The notes beneath the pieces are model-generated. The model searched no databases, was not told the origin of the DNA, and worked only from the letters and a program-made list of their open reading frames with translations. 64,000 nucleotides of DNA from Actinoplanes aureus. Its GTDB lineage: Bacteria; Actinomycetota; Actinomycetes; Mycobacteriales; Micromonosporaceae. Below are positions 31,296 through 40,390 of the stretch, piece by piece; the first letter of the stretch is position 1, and every line of letters begins with the position of its first letter. The position numbers and the translations under genes are program-made. The stretch spans positions 62,001-126,000 of the forward strand of contig NZ_JADQTO010000019.1 of NCBI RefSeq assembly GCF_015704865.1, in the 5' to 3' direction.

Positions 31296-32489
31296 ATGGT
31301 GATGGTCATGGATGTTGACGCGCTGCGTGCGATCACGCCGGGCTGCAAGCACCGGCTCCATCTCAACAACGCGGGCGCCGGGCTGATGTCTCAGCCCACG
31401 CTCGACGCGATGACCGCGCACCTGCGGGCCGAGGCGGAACTGGGTGGCTACGAGGCGGCCGACGCCGCGGCCGGCCAGATCGCCGACACCTACGCCGCGC
31501 TGGCGGAGCTGCTCGGCGGGCGGCCGGAGGAGATCGCGCTCTTCGACAACTCGACCCACGCCTGGCAGGCGGCCTTCTACTCGCTGCCGCTGAGCCCCGG
31601 CGACCGCATCCTCACCGGGACGGCGGAATACGGCAGCAACGTGTACGCCTACCTCCAGGTCGCCCGACGGACCGGCGCCGAGGTCGTGGTCGTGCCGAAC
31701 GACGAGCACGGCCAGCTCGACACCGCCGCACTCGCCGGGCTCATCGACGAGCGGACCAAACTGATCGGGCTCACCCATGTGCCCACCTCCGGCGGCCTGG
31801 TCAACCCGGCAGTCGAGGTGGGCCGGATCGCCCGGGCGGCCGGAGTGCCGTACCTGCTGGACGCCACCCAGTCGGTCGGGCAGTTCCCGGTCGACGTCGA
31901 GGCGATCGGCTGCGACTTCCTCTGCGGCACCGGCCGCAAGTTCCTGCGCGGCCCGCGCGGCACGGGCTTCCTCTGGGTCCGCGAGTCGGCCCTGGACCGG
32001 CTGGACCCGCACGTCGCCGAGATCCGGTCGGCGGTGTGGGACGGCGACCGCGGCTTCTCCTGGGTGCCCGGCGCCCGGCGGCTGGAGACCTGGGAGAACA
32101 GCTACATCAACATCGTCGGGCTGGGCGTTGCCGTACGGCAGGCGCTAGACCTGGGGCTGGACCAGATCGGCCGGCGGGCGATCGGACTCGGCGCCCGGAT
32201 GCGTGGTCTGCTCGACGACACCCCGGGCGTGACCACGTACGACCTGGGTGCGGTGCGCTGTGCCATCGTGACCGCGAAGGTCGACGGGGTGCCGGCGGAC
32301 GAGGTGGTGACCCGGCTTGCATCTGCCGGGGTCAACGTCACCGCCACCGAGGCGGACGACAACCAGCTCGACACCGAGTTCCGCAGGGTGCACCCGCTGG
32401 TCCGGTTCTCGCCGCACTACTACAACACCGAGGACGAGTTGGAGCACGCGGCGGCGCTGGTCGGGGCCATGGTCGACAAGCGGGTGTGA
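31296..32489 (+). CDS. Class V aminotransferase family PLP enzyme
   Basis: About 397 residues. LNNAGAGLMSQPTLDAM at the N-terminus, LLDATQSVGQFPVD (PLP-ring aspartate) and the Schiff-base lysine in CGTGRKFLRGPRGTGF place it in the NifS/SufS/isopenicillin epimerase fold. No active-site cysteine loop of group I desulfurases is evident. Ergothioneine lyase EgtE belongs to this fold, but the egt genes lie 30 kb away. Four in-frame starts lie within 15 bases (31296-31308). The palindromes upstream suggest control by the divergent TetR. Confidence 0.8.
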   Translation: MVMVMDVDALRAITPGCKHRLHLNNAGAGLMSQPTLDAMTAHLRAEAELGGYEAADAAAGQIADTYAALAELLGGRPEEIALFDNSTHAWQAAFYSLPLSPGDRILTGTAEYGSNVYAYLQVARRTGAEVVVVPNDEHGQLDTAALAGLIDERTKLIGLTHVPTSGGLVNPAVEVGRIARAAGVPYLLDATQSVGQFPVDVEAIGCDFLCGTGRKFLRGPRGTGFLWVRESALDRLDPHVAEIRSAVWDGDRGFSWVPGARRLETWENSYINIVGLGVAVRQALDLGLDQIGRRAIGLGARMRGLLDDTPGVTTYDLGAVRCAIVTAKVDGVPADEVVTRLASAGVNVTATEADDNQLDTEFRRVHPLVRFSPHYYNTEDELEHAAALVGAMVDKRV

Positions 32490-32551
32490 GGTAGCTCGCG
32501 CACCGGGTGGCAAAATCGTCGCCGCGTGCAAGACTCGGGGGTAACCCACCA

Positions 32552-32731
32552 CGCGCTGGCGGGACTCGGTGAAATTCCGAACCGGCGGTGATCCGATGCA
32601 TTCGCATCGGTAAGCCCGCGACCCGGACGTCGATGCACCTTGACGGACGGTGGACCTGGTGAGACTCCGGGGCCGACGGTTGATCGGGCGGCAGGCCGCT
32701 CGATCAGACAGTCCGGATGGGAGACAGCGCG
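32552..32731 (+). promoter_or_regulatory. FMN riboswitch (RFN element)
   Basis: The conserved blocks appear in order: GGTGAAATTCC, ACCGGCGGTGAT, AGCCCGCGA, TGGTGAGACTCC, GCCGACGGTT and AGTCCGGATGGGAG. The outer P1 stem is CGCGCTG (32552-32558) with CAGCGCG (32725-32731). It senses FMN and controls the ribDE-BA-H operon that starts at 32865. Confidence 0.95.
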
Positions 32732-32733
32732 CG

Positions 32734-32857
32734 GAATCGGACGGGGGCGTGCCGCTACGGCTCGTTCCCGGACGGGGTGCGCGAAGCGTACCCATCTGTC
32801 CGATTCCCGGCGTTATCTCCCGCAACCTCTCAGCGCGTGACCGCTCCGCGTGAGAGG
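32734..32857 (+). promoter_or_regulatory. Riboswitch expression platform with RBS-sequestering hairpin
   Basis: CCTCTCA-n-CGCG (32826-32837) pairs with CGCG-TGAGAGG (32847-32857), burying the ribD Shine-Dalgarno GAGAGG seven bases before the ATG. A long-range stem AATCGGAC (32734) with GTCCGATT (32798-32805) bounds the region between. No T-tract follows, so control is probably at translation. Confidence 0.7.
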
Positions 32858-32864
32858 ACCGTTC

Positions 32865-33944
32865 ATGGTGACCGAGGACGAGGCGATGTGCCGCGCGATT
32901 GCGCTGGCCGCCCGGGGCCTCGGCACGACAAGTCCCAACCCGGTCGTCGGCTGCCTGCTGCTCGGCCCGGACGGCGAGGTCGTCGGTGAGGGGTTCCACG
33001 CGTACGCGGGCGGGCCGCACGCCGAGATCGTCGCCCTGGCTCAGGCCGGCGAGCGGGCCCGGGGCGGCACCTGCGTGGTCACTCTGGAGCCGTGCAACCA
33101 CACCGGGCGTACCGGACCGTGTTCGGACGCGCTGATCGCCGCCGGGGTGCGCCGGGTGGTCATCGCGGTCGACGACCCGACGCCGGTCGCCGCGGGCGGG
33201 GCGGCCAGGTTGCGCGCCGCGGGCATCCACGTGGCCACCGGTGTTCGCCGGCAGGAGGCCGAGCAGGGCAACATCGCCTGGCTGACCGCGGTGCGCCGGA
33301 GCCGGCCCTATGTGACCTGGAAGTTCGCCGCGACGCTCGACGGCCGTTCGGCCGCCGCCGACGGCACCAGCCAGTGGATCTCCTCGGCCGAGTCCCGCGC
33401 CGACGTGCACGTGCTGCGCAGCACGGTGGACGCGATCGTGGTCGGGGTCGGCACGGTGGTGGCCGACGACCCGCAACTCACCGTCCGGGACCTGCGCGAC
33501 GGCACCCTCGCGATCAAGCAGCCTCTGCGGGTGGTGGTCGACTCGTCCGGGCGTACCCCGGAAAACGCTCGCGTGCGTGACGCGGCCGCATCCACCTGGA
33601 TCGTCACCCTGGCCGCCGCCGGCACCGGGCCGGACGGCCGGGTCGACCTGAACACGCTGCTCACCGGCCTGTACGCGCGGGGCGTGCGCAACGTCCTGCT
33701 GGAGGGCGGCCCGACCCTGGCCGGCGCTTTCCTGTCGGCCGGACTGGTCGATCGGGTGATCGGATACATCGCGCCGAAACTCCTCGGCGACGGCCGGGCC
33801 GCGCTGGTGGACGCCGGGGTCGGCACCATCGCCGACGCCCTGGAACTGGATTTCACCGACATCGCGCAGATCGGTGGCGACCTGCGCTTCACCGCCACCC
33901 TGCGGCAGAAGCCCTCCGACCACCCACCACTGAAGGAGACCTGA
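32865..33944 (+). CDS. ribD: Bifunctional diaminohydroxyphosphoribosylaminopyrimidine deaminase / reductase
   Basis: 359 residues: an N-terminal zinc deaminase (HAE and PCNHTGRTGPC ligands) and a C-terminal DHFR-like reductase (KFAATLDGRSAAADGTSQWIS; LLEGGPTLAGAFL). It carries out steps 2 and 3 of riboflavin synthesis. I use ATG 32865, seven bases after GAGAGG; the GTG at 32850 lies in the hairpin. It overlaps ribE. Confidence 0.95.
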   Translation: MVTEDEAMCRAIALAARGLGTTSPNPVVGCLLLGPDGEVVGEGFHAYAGGPHAEIVALAQAGERARGGTCVVTLEPCNHTGRTGPCSDALIAAGVRRVVIAVDDPTPVAAGGAARLRAAGIHVATGVRRQEAEQGNIAWLTAVRRSRPYVTWKFAATLDGRSAAADGTSQWISSAESRADVHVLRSTVDAIVVGVGTVVADDPQLTVRDLRDGTLAIKQPLRVVVDSSGRTPENARVRDAAASTWIVTLAAAGTGPDGRVDLNTLLTGLYARGVRNVLLEGGPTLAGAFLSAGLVDRVIGYIAPKLLGDGRAALVDAGVGTIADALELDFTDIAQIGGDLRFTATLRQKPSDHPPLKET

Positions 33945-34543
33945 TGTTCACCGGAATCGTCGAGGAGCTGGGCGAGGTCGTCCGGCTCACCGAGGGCAGC
34001 GAGGACTCGGCCGTCATCGCGGTGCGCGGCCCGCTCGTCACCTCGGACGCCAGGGACGGCGACTCGATCTCGGTCAACGGGGTCTGTCTCACGGTGATCG
34101 ACAACGTGGACGGGGTCTTCACCGCCGACGTGATGGGCGAGACCCTGCGGCGCAGCTCGCTCGGGGTGCTGCGAGCGGGCAGCAACGTGAACCTGGAGCG
34201 GGCCGCCGCGCTGGGCAGCCGCCTCGGCGGGCACCTGGTGCAGGGCCACGTGGACGGCGTCGCGAAGATCATCGCGCGGGAGCCGGCCGACCAGTGGGAG
34301 GTCGTGCGCTTCTCGCTGCCGGCCGACCTGGCGAAGTACGTGGTCGAGAAGGGCTCGATCACGGTAGACGGGGTGTCGCTCACCGTCATGACGGTGACCG
34401 ACGACACCTTCGAGGTCGGGATGATCCCGGCCACCTCCAAGCACACCGTGCTGGGCAGCAAGGCCATCGGCGATCCGGTCAACCTCGAGGTCGACGTGAT
34501 CGCGAAGTACGTCGAGAAGATGCTGGGGAGCCGCAATGTTTGA
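33944..34543 (+). CDS. ribE: Riboflavin synthase, alpha chain
   Basis: A 199-residue protein with two tandem lumazine-binding barrels: MFTGIVEELGEV and HLVQGHVDGVAKI open the repeats. It dismutates two lumazines into riboflavin. TGATG overlap with ribD, 8-bp overlap with ribBA. Confidence 0.96.
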   Translation: MFTGIVEELGEVVRLTEGSEDSAVIAVRGPLVTSDARDGDSISVNGVCLTVIDNVDGVFTADVMGETLRRSSLGVLRAGSNVNLERAAALGSRLGGHLVQGHVDGVAKIIAREPADQWEVVRFSLPADLAKYVVEKGSITVDGVSLTVMTVTDDTFEVGMIPATSKHTVLGSKAIGDPVNLEVDVIAKYVEKMLGSRNV

Positions 34544-35744
34544 GAGCATCGAGCGCGCTATCAAGGACATCGCGGCCGGCAAGCCGGTGATCGTGGTGGA
34601 CGACGAGGACCGCGAGAACGAGGGTGACCTGATCTTCGCGGCCGAGCACGCCACGCCGGAGCTGGTCGCGTTCATGGTCCGCTACACATCCGGGTACATC
34701 TGCGTGCCGCTGCCCGAGGACGAGGCGGACCGGCTGGACCTGCCGCCGATGTTCCACACCAACCAGGACAAGCGGGGTACGGCGTACGCGGTGACCGTCG
34801 ACGCCCGGACCGGTGTGAGCACCGGCATCTCGGCGGCCGACCGGGCCCGTACCATCCGGCTGCTCGCCTCGGCGGAGACGCAGCCCGACGACCTGTCCCG
34901 GCCGGGGCACATCGTCCCGCTGCGGGCCAAGTCCGGGGGCGTGCTGCGCCGCCCCGGGCACACCGAGGCGGCGATCGACCTGGCGGTACTGGCCGGCTGC
35001 CGGCCCGCCGGCGTGCTCTGCGAGATGGTCAACGACGACGGCACCATGCAGCGCCGTCCCGACCTGGAGCGGTTCGCCGCCGAGCACGACCTGGCGCTGA
35101 TCACCATCGCCGACCTGGTGGCGTACCTGCGGGAGCAGAACCGCTCACAGGTGGAGCGGGTGGTGGAGACCCTGCTGCCGTCCGAGCACGGCGTCTTCAC
35201 CGCGGTCGGCTACCGCACCGAGGCGGACAACGGCGAGCACGTGGCGCTGGTCTTCGGTGACCTGGGCGACGGCGAGGACGTGCTGGTCCGGGTGCACTCG
35301 GAATGCCTCACCGGGGACGTCTTCGGCTCCAAGCGCTGCGACTGCGGGCCGCAGCTGGACGCGGCCCTGGAGCGGGTCGCCGAGGCCGGCCGCGGGGTGG
35401 TGCTCTACATGCGCGGGCACGAGGGACGCGGCATCGGCCTGCTGCACAAGCTCCAGGCGTACCAGCTGCAGGACCGCGGCCTCGACACGGTGGACGCGAA
35501 CCTCGAGCTCGGCCTGCCGGCCGACGCCCGCGACTACGGCACGGGCGCGCAGATCCTCTACGACCTGGGCGTGCGCTCGATGCGCCTGCTCACCAACAAC
35601 CCGGCCAAGAGAGCCGGGCTTGAGGGGTACGGGCTGCGCGTCACCGGCCGTGAGTCACTTCCGGTCCGGCTGCACCCGGAGAACGTCCGGTACCTGCGGA
35701 CGAAGCGGGACCGGATGGGGCATCTGTTCGAGGCGTTGGGCTGA
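34536..35744 (+). CDS. ribBA: 3,4-dihydroxy-2-butanone-4-phosphate synthase / GTP cyclohydrolase II
   Basis: A 402-residue fusion that supplies both precursors of riboflavin. The N-terminal RibB half has VDDEDRENEGD and RPGHIVPLRA; the C-terminal RibA half has the zinc site CLTGDVFGSKRCDCG and MRGHEGRGIGL. Confidence 0.97.
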   Translation: MFESIERAIKDIAAGKPVIVVDDEDRENEGDLIFAAEHATPELVAFMVRYTSGYICVPLPEDEADRLDLPPMFHTNQDKRGTAYAVTVDARTGVSTGISAADRARTIRLLASAETQPDDLSRPGHIVPLRAKSGGVLRRPGHTEAAIDLAVLAGCRPAGVLCEMVNDDGTMQRRPDLERFAAEHDLALITIADLVAYLREQNRSQVERVVETLLPSEHGVFTAVGYRTEADNGEHVALVFGDLGDGEDVLVRVHSECLTGDVFGSKRCDCGPQLDAALERVAEAGRGVVLYMRGHEGRGIGLLHKLQAYQLQDRGLDTVDANLELGLPADARDYGTGAQILYDLGVRSMRLLTNNPAKRAGLEGYGLRVTGRESLPVRLHPENVRYLRTKRDRMGHLFEALG

Positions 35745-35792
35745 TCTCGTCCCCAGCAGGGGTGAACAATACGGTGAAAGAGGGGGACCAAC

Positions 35793-36269
35793 ATGGCCGG
35801 CTTCGGTGATCCGCACATGCAGACCGTCGACGCGGCCGGGCTGCGGCTCGGCATCGTCGGCTCCCGGTGGCACAACGACCTGGTCGGCCACATGATCGAG
35901 CGGGCCAAGTCTGCCGCCGCGGCCTGCGGCGTCACGGAGGTCTTCGTGGCCCGGGTGGCCGGCTCGGTCGAGTTGCCGGTGGTGGCTCAGGCGATGGCCC
36001 GCAAATACGACGCCGTGGTCGCCCTGGGTGTGGTCATCAAGGGCGAGACACAGCACTTCGAGTACGTGTGCGACGCGGTCACCACCGGGCTCACCCGGGT
36101 CGCCCTGGACGAGGCCACCCCGGTGGCGCACGGCGTGCTCACCGTGCACAGCCTCGGGCAGGCCCGGGACCGGGCCGGGCTGGAGGACTCGATCGAGGAC
36201 AAGGGCTGGCAGAGCACGGTCGCCGTGCTCGACGCCGCGCTCGCCATCCGCGAGGTGGAGAAGGCCTAG
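35793..36269 (+). CDS. ribH: 6,7-dimethyl-8-ribityllumazine synthase
   Basis: 158 residues. The substrate-contact motif VALGVVIKGETQHFEYVCDAV contains the catalytic histidine, and VPVAHGVLT-type TPVAHGVLTVHSLGQARDR is present. It is last in the riboflavin operon. Its TAG overlaps the stop of the convergent ABC transporter gene (CTAG). Confidence 0.96.
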   Translation: MAGFGDPHMQTVDAAGLRLGIVGSRWHNDLVGHMIERAKSAAAACGVTEVFVARVAGSVELPVVAQAMARKYDAVVALGVVIKGETQHFEYVCDAVTTGLTRVALDEATPVAHGVLTVHSLGQARDRAGLEDSIEDKGWQSTVAVLDAALAIREVEKA

Positions 36270-37006
36270 AGCCGTCCGGCTTCGATGATGCGGGCCAGGA
36301 ACTGACGGGTCCGCGCTTCGACGGGGTCACCGAGCACCTGCGACGGTGGCCCCTGTTCGAGGACCCGGCCGCCGTCCAGGAACGCCACCCGGTCGGCGAC
36401 CTGCCTGGCGAACCCCATCTCGTGGGTCGCCAGGACCATGGTCGTCCCGTCGCCCTTGAGGTCGCGGATCATGGTGAGCACCTCGCCGACCAGCTCCGGG
36501 TCGAGCGCCGAGGTGACCTCGTCGAGCAGCAGCAGCCGCGGCTGGTTGACCAGCGCCCGGACGATGGCGACCCGCTGCTGCTGGCCGCCGGAGAGCCGGT
36601 CCGGGTAGGCGCCGGCCTTGGCGGCCAGGCCGACCCGCTCCAGCCACTGCATGGCCTGCGCCTTCGCCTCGGCCGGGGACTTCTTGTGTACGCGTACCGG
36701 GGCGAGCGTGATGTTGTCGAGCACCGTCATGTGCGGGAACAGGTTGTACGACTGGAAGACGAGCCCGATCTTCTGGCGTACCCGGTCGGGGTCCGCCCGC
36801 GGGTCGGTGATCTCGTCGCCGTCCAGGTGGATGGTGCCGTCGTCGACCTGTTCGAGGAGGTTGACGCAGCGCAGCAGCGTCGACTTGCCCGAGCCGGAGG
36901 CGCCGATCAGGGCGACCACCTCGTGCTCGTCCACGTCCAGGCTGAGGTCGTCGAGGATGACGTGCTCGCCGAAGGTCTTGCGAACGTTCTTGCAGGAGAG
37001 CACCAC
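36266..37006 (-). CDS. Polar amino acid ABC transporter, ATP-binding protein
   Basis: 246 residues of the GlnQ/HisP type: Walker A GASGSGKST, signature LSGGQQQR, Walker B LLLLDEVTSALD and the switch histidine in LATHEMGFARQVADR. Promoter-distal gene of a binding protein-permease-ATPase operon. GTG 37006 lies 2 bp past the permease stop; GTG 37003 is an alternative. Confidence 0.94.
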   Translation of the reverse strand: MVLSCKNVRKTFGEHVILDDLSLDVDEHEVVALIGASGSGKSTLLRCVNLLEQVDDGTIHLDGDEITDPRADPDRVRQKIGLVFQSYNLFPHMTVLDNITLAPVRVHKKSPAEAKAQAMQWLERVGLAAKAGAYPDRLSGGQQQRVAIVRALVNQPRLLLLDEVTSALDPELVGEVLTMIRDLKGDGTTMVLATHEMGFARQVADRVAFLDGGRVLEQGPPSQVLGDPVEARTRQFLARIIEAGRL

Positions 37007-37008
37007 GG

Positions 37009-37848
37009 TCAGGACCCCGCGTTCTGGCGGCGGGCCGCGCGCAGGGTCACCCAGTCGGTGACCGCGATCAGCGGCAGGGCGAGCAGCATGAACAGCACCC
37101 CGGCCACCACGTACGGGGTGAAGTTGGCGTCCTGCGCGACGCCGATCTGGGCGGCCCGGATGGCGTCGATCGGCCCGGCCAGGGAGATCAGGCCGACGTC
37201 CTTCTGCAGGGCCACGGTGTCGTTGAGCAGCGGCGGGGCGACCCGGCGTACCGCCTGCGGCAGGACCACGTGCCGCATCGTCTGCCGGTAGCCGAGCCCC
37301 AGCGAGCGGGCGGCGGCGATCTGGCTCGGGTGCACCGACTCGATGCCGGCACGGAATACCTCGGCCAGGTAGGCGCCGTACGTGATGATGATCGCGGCGG
37401 CGCCGAGCACCAGCACCGACGGGATGCCCTGCAGCCGCAGGCCGGGGATGCCGAACGCGAACAGGTAGATCACGATGATCAGCGGCAGGCCGCGGAACGA
37501 GTACGTGTAGCCGGTGGCGATCGCGCGTACCGGGAAGGCGACCGGCCCGCGCAGCGTGCGCAGCACCGCGACCAGCAGGCCCAGGGCCATCGCGAGCGTG
37601 GCGCAGACGACGAGCAGCCGCAGGTTGAGCCAGAGCCCGTCGAGGATCTGCGGCAGGTACTTCCGGGCCGTCGGAAAGTCGAAGAACGACGTCTTGACCC
37701 GCTCCCACCCGGGCGCCCCGGTGACCGCGACGGTCAGCAGGGTGCCGACGGCCGCGGTGGAGAGCGCGGCGAGCAGAACGGACCGGATCGCCTGCCGGCG
37801 GCGGTAGGCGATCCGGTCGAGTCGCCGTTCGGATGGTGCGTAGGTCAC
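37009..37848 (-). CDS. Polar amino acid ABC transporter, permease
   Basis: 279 residues with about five membrane spans and the HisM/GlnP EAA loop (EVFRAGIESVHPSQIAAARSLGLG). YSFRGLPLIIVIYLFAFGIPGL fits the His/Glu/Gln family. GTG start overlaps the binding-protein stop (GTGA). It has a longer N-terminal tail than most family members. Confidence 0.92.
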   Translation of the reverse strand: MTYAPSERRLDRIAYRRRQAIRSVLLAALSTAAVGTLLTVAVTGAPGWERVKTSFFDFPTARKYLPQILDGLWLNLRLLVVCATLAMALGLLVAVLRTLRGPVAFPVRAIATGYTYSFRGLPLIIVIYLFAFGIPGLRLQGIPSVLVLGAAAIIITYGAYLAEVFRAGIESVHPSQIAAARSLGLGYRQTMRHVVLPQAVRRVAPPLLNDTVALQKDVGLISLAGPIDAIRAAQIGVAQDANFTPYVVAGVLFMLLALPLIAVTDWVTLRAARRQNAGS

Positions 37849-38717
37849 GAGAGTTCGGGTGCCCCGGCGGTGTCCGCCAGCCAGGTCTTCTCCAGCACGG
37901 CGAGGGTGCCGTCCTGGCGCAGCTGGTCGACCGCCCGGCTCACGCAGCCGGTCAGCGGCGATCCCTTGTCGAGCACGATGCCGAACTGCTCGGGCACGCC
38001 GACCTGGGGCAGCTGGCCGACGATCACGCCGTTGTCCAGCTCCGCCGCGGTCATGTAGAACGCGGTCGGCAGGTCCACCACGATGCCGTCGACGGTGCCG
38101 TTCTCCAGCGCCTTCTTGGCGTCGTCGTTGTTGTTGAAGACCGACGGCTCGGTGGCCGGCTTGATCAGGTCGGTGACCGCCTGGTAGCTGGTGGTGCCGA
38201 CCTGGGCGCCCAGCTTGGCGTTCTTCAGCTCGGCGACCGACTTCGCTCCGGCGATCTTGGAACCCTTCGTGGTGATCACCGTCTGCCGCACCAGGTAGTA
38301 CGGGGACGAGAAGTCCACCGCCGCCTTGCGCTCCTCGGTGATCGAGAACTGGTTGATGTCGATGTCGAACGCCTTCGGGCCGGGCGCGATCGCGTTGTTG
38401 AACGTCACCTGAGTCCAGGTGACGTTCGCGGTCTGGAAGCCGAGCCGGTCGGCGACCTGGTACGCGACCGCGGCCTCGAACCCCTTGCCGTTGCTCGGCG
38501 TGTTCTCGCTGAACCACGGTTCGTACGCGGGGTTGTCGGTGCCGATGGTGAGCTTGCCTGGGGTCTTGGTGGCGAGGCTGCTGGGCGTGCACGTGTCGGA
38601 AGAGGCGGAGGCCGGGGCGCCGGCGGTGGTGTCTTCTTCGACCGGCGAGCATGCGGTGACGGCTGCGAACAGGAGCGCGACGCCGCCGAGAGCCACGGGG
38701 GAGTAACGGCTGACCAT
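37845..38717 (-). CDS. Amino acid ABC transporter substrate-binding lipoprotein
   Basis: 290 residues of the SBP_bac_3 family. The lipobox LFAAVTAC puts the lipidated Cys at about residue 23, followed by a flexible Ser/Ala linker. LTIGTDNPAYEPWFS and FDIDINQFSITEERKAAVDFSSPYY are family motifs. The substrate is likely a polar amino acid; which one is not evident. It is the first gene of the operon. Confidence 0.92.
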   Translation of the reverse strand: MVSRYSPVALGGVALLFAAVTACSPVEEDTTAGAPASASSDTCTPSSLATKTPGKLTIGTDNPAYEPWFSENTPSNGKGFEAAVAYQVADRLGFQTANVTWTQVTFNNAIAPGPKAFDIDINQFSITEERKAAVDFSSPYYLVRQTVITTKGSKIAGAKSVAELKNAKLGAQVGTTSYQAVTDLIKPATEPSVFNNNDDAKKALENGTVDGIVVDLPTAFYMTAAELDNGVIVGQLPQVGVPEQFGIVLDKGSPLTGCVSRAVDQLRQDGTLAVLEKTWLADTAGAPELS

Positions 38718-38795
38718 GCCGGGCAGCTTAGAAGACGTCCCAACCGCTGGGGCCGTTCGTCGTCAAGACGTGATGAGCTGCCACAATCGTTCCCC

Positions 38796-39059
38796 GTGAA
38801 GACGTTCGAAGAACTGTTTGCCGAGTTGCAACGCAAGGCGGCGGAACAGACCCCCGGTTCGGGCACCGTCGAGGCGCTCGAACGCGGAGTCCACTTCATC
38901 GGCAAGAAGGTCGTCGAGGAGGCGGCCGAGTCCTGGATGGCGGCCGAGCACGAGGGCCCGGAGCGCGCCGCCGAGGAGATCTCCCAGCTCCTCTACCAGG
39001 CACAGGTGCTGATGATCGCGACCGGTCTCGAGCTCAAGGACGTCTACCGACATCTGTGA
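38796..39059 (+). CDS. hisE: Phosphoribosyl-ATP pyrophosphatase
   Basis: An 87-residue all-alpha MazG-fold enzyme for step 2 of histidine synthesis. KKVVEEAAESWMAAEHEGPERAAEEISQLLYQAQVLM holds the acidic metal ligands. GTG 38796 fits the family length. No ribosome-binding site is evident. It precedes hisG as usual in actinobacteria. Confidence 0.94.
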   Translation: MKTFEELFAELQRKAAEQTPGSGTVEALERGVHFIGKKVVEEAAESWMAAEHEGPERAAEEISQLLYQAQVLMIATGLELKDVYRHL

Positions 39060-39101
39060 CGCGCGTCCGCCAGGTCCGTTCACAGATCGAAGGAGCACGT
39101 C

Positions 39102-39944
39102 ATGCTGCGTATTGCCATTCCGAACAAGGGGACCCTCGCCGGTCCGGCGTCACAGATGTTGCGGGACGCGGGCTACCGCCAGCGCACCGACCCCAAAGAC
39201 CTGATCTGCCGTGACGAAGCCAACAACGTCGAGTTCTTCTACCTGCGGCCGCGGGACATCGCCACGTACGTCGGCTCGGGTGATCTCGATCTCGGCATCA
39301 CCGGCCGCGACCTGCTGGTCGACTCCGGCGTGCCGGCCACCGAGCTGCTCGACCTGAACTTCGGCGGTGCCACGTTCCGGTGGGCCGCCCCCAGCGGCAC
39401 CCTGACCAGTGCCGACGAGATCGGCGGCCGGCGCATCGCCACCGCCTACCCCGGCGTGGTGAACCGCTACCTGGCGGAGAACGAGCTGAAGGCGGACGTC
39501 GTGCGCCTCGACGGCGCGGTGGAGAACGCGGTCCGGCTCGGCGTGGCCGACCTGATCGCCGACGTGGTGGAGACCGGGGCGACCCTGCGCCAGGCCGGCC
39601 TGGTCACCCTCGGTGAGCCGATCATGCGGTCCTCGGCGATCCTGATCGGTCGCGGCGAGCAGGCGCCGAACGGCGGCGCGCAGCTGCTGCGGCGCCTGCA
39701 GGGCGTGCTCGTCGCGCGCAACTTCGTGATGCTGGCCTACGACGTACGCGCGGACCTGCTCGAACAGGCCACCGGACTGACCCCCGGCATCGAGTCGCCG
39801 ACCGTCTCCCCGCTGCACCGGGAGGGCTGGGTCGCGGTCCAGGCGATGGTCCAGCGCAGCAGCGTGCACCGGATCATGGACGAGCTGTACGAGCTCGGCG
39901 CACGTGCCATCCTGGTAACCGACATCGCCAACTGCAGGCTGTGA
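39102..39944 (+). CDS. hisG: ATP phosphoribosyltransferase, long form
   Basis: 280 residues: two periplasmic-binding-like catalytic domains and the C-terminal histidine-binding ACT-like domain that marks HisG(L). IPNKGTLAGPA, LGITGRDLLVDSG and the PRPP-site region VADVVETGATLR-like DLIADVVETGATLR are present. It commits PRPP to histidine synthesis and is inhibited by histidine. AAGGAG precedes the ATG. Confidence 0.96.
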   Translation: MLRIAIPNKGTLAGPASQMLRDAGYRQRTDPKDLICRDEANNVEFFYLRPRDIATYVGSGDLDLGITGRDLLVDSGVPATELLDLNFGGATFRWAAPSGTLTSADEIGGRRIATAYPGVVNRYLAENELKADVVRLDGAVENAVRLGVADLIADVVETGATLRQAGLVTLGEPIMRSSAILIGRGEQAPNGGAQLLRRLQGVLVARNFVMLAYDVRADLLEQATGLTPGIESPTVSPLHREGWVAVQAMVQRSSVHRIMDELYELGARAILVTDIANCRL

Positions 39945-40390
39945 TGACCGCTGTGACTTTCCGACCCAAGAAGATCCGCGTCGTCGCGGTGCCCTCCGCG
40001 ATCGCCGTCGTGGTCCTGTTCACCGTGCTCAGCTTCGGGCTGAGCGGCAACGCCGGATTCCAGGACTCGCGGATGACCTTCCAGCGGGGCGACCAGATCG
40101 CCATGATCGGGCTGGGCATCCTGCTGGGCCTCGGCATCCTGGCCTTCTGCCGTCCGCGGATCGTCGCCGACCAGGAGGGCGTGCACGTGCGCAACCTGGT
40201 GGGCGGCTACGACCTGCCGTGGAGCGTGGTCCGCGCGGTCCGGTTCGACCGGAACTCGGCGTGGGCGCATCTGGAGCTGCACGACGAGGAGCAGGTGGCG
40301 ATCCACGCGTTGCAGGCGGTCGACAAGGACTACGCGGTGGACGGAGTTCGTACCCTCCGGGCCTTGCATTCGGCCGCCGGCGGTGCCTGA
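39944..40390 (+). CDS. PH-domain membrane protein
   Basis: 148 residues with two N-terminal membrane segments (about 12-30 and 48-65) and a cytoplasmic bacterial PH-like domain (IVADQEGVHVRNLVGGYDLPWSVVRAVRF). The gene overlaps the hisG stop (TGATG), a conserved pairing in actinobacteria. Its function is unknown. GTG 39941 is an alternative start. Confidence 0.8.
   Translation: MTAVTFRPKKIRVVAVPSAIAVVVLFTVLSFGLSGNAGFQDSRMTFQRGDQIAMIGLGILLGLGILAFCRPRIVADQEGVHVRNLVGGYDLPWSVVRAVRFDRNSAWAHLELHDEEQVAIHALQAVDKDYAVDGVRTLRALHSAAGGA

Noticed and set aside
32490..32853. Short plus-strand frames upstream of ribD
   Set aside because: This stretch is explained by the FMN riboswitch and its expression platform.
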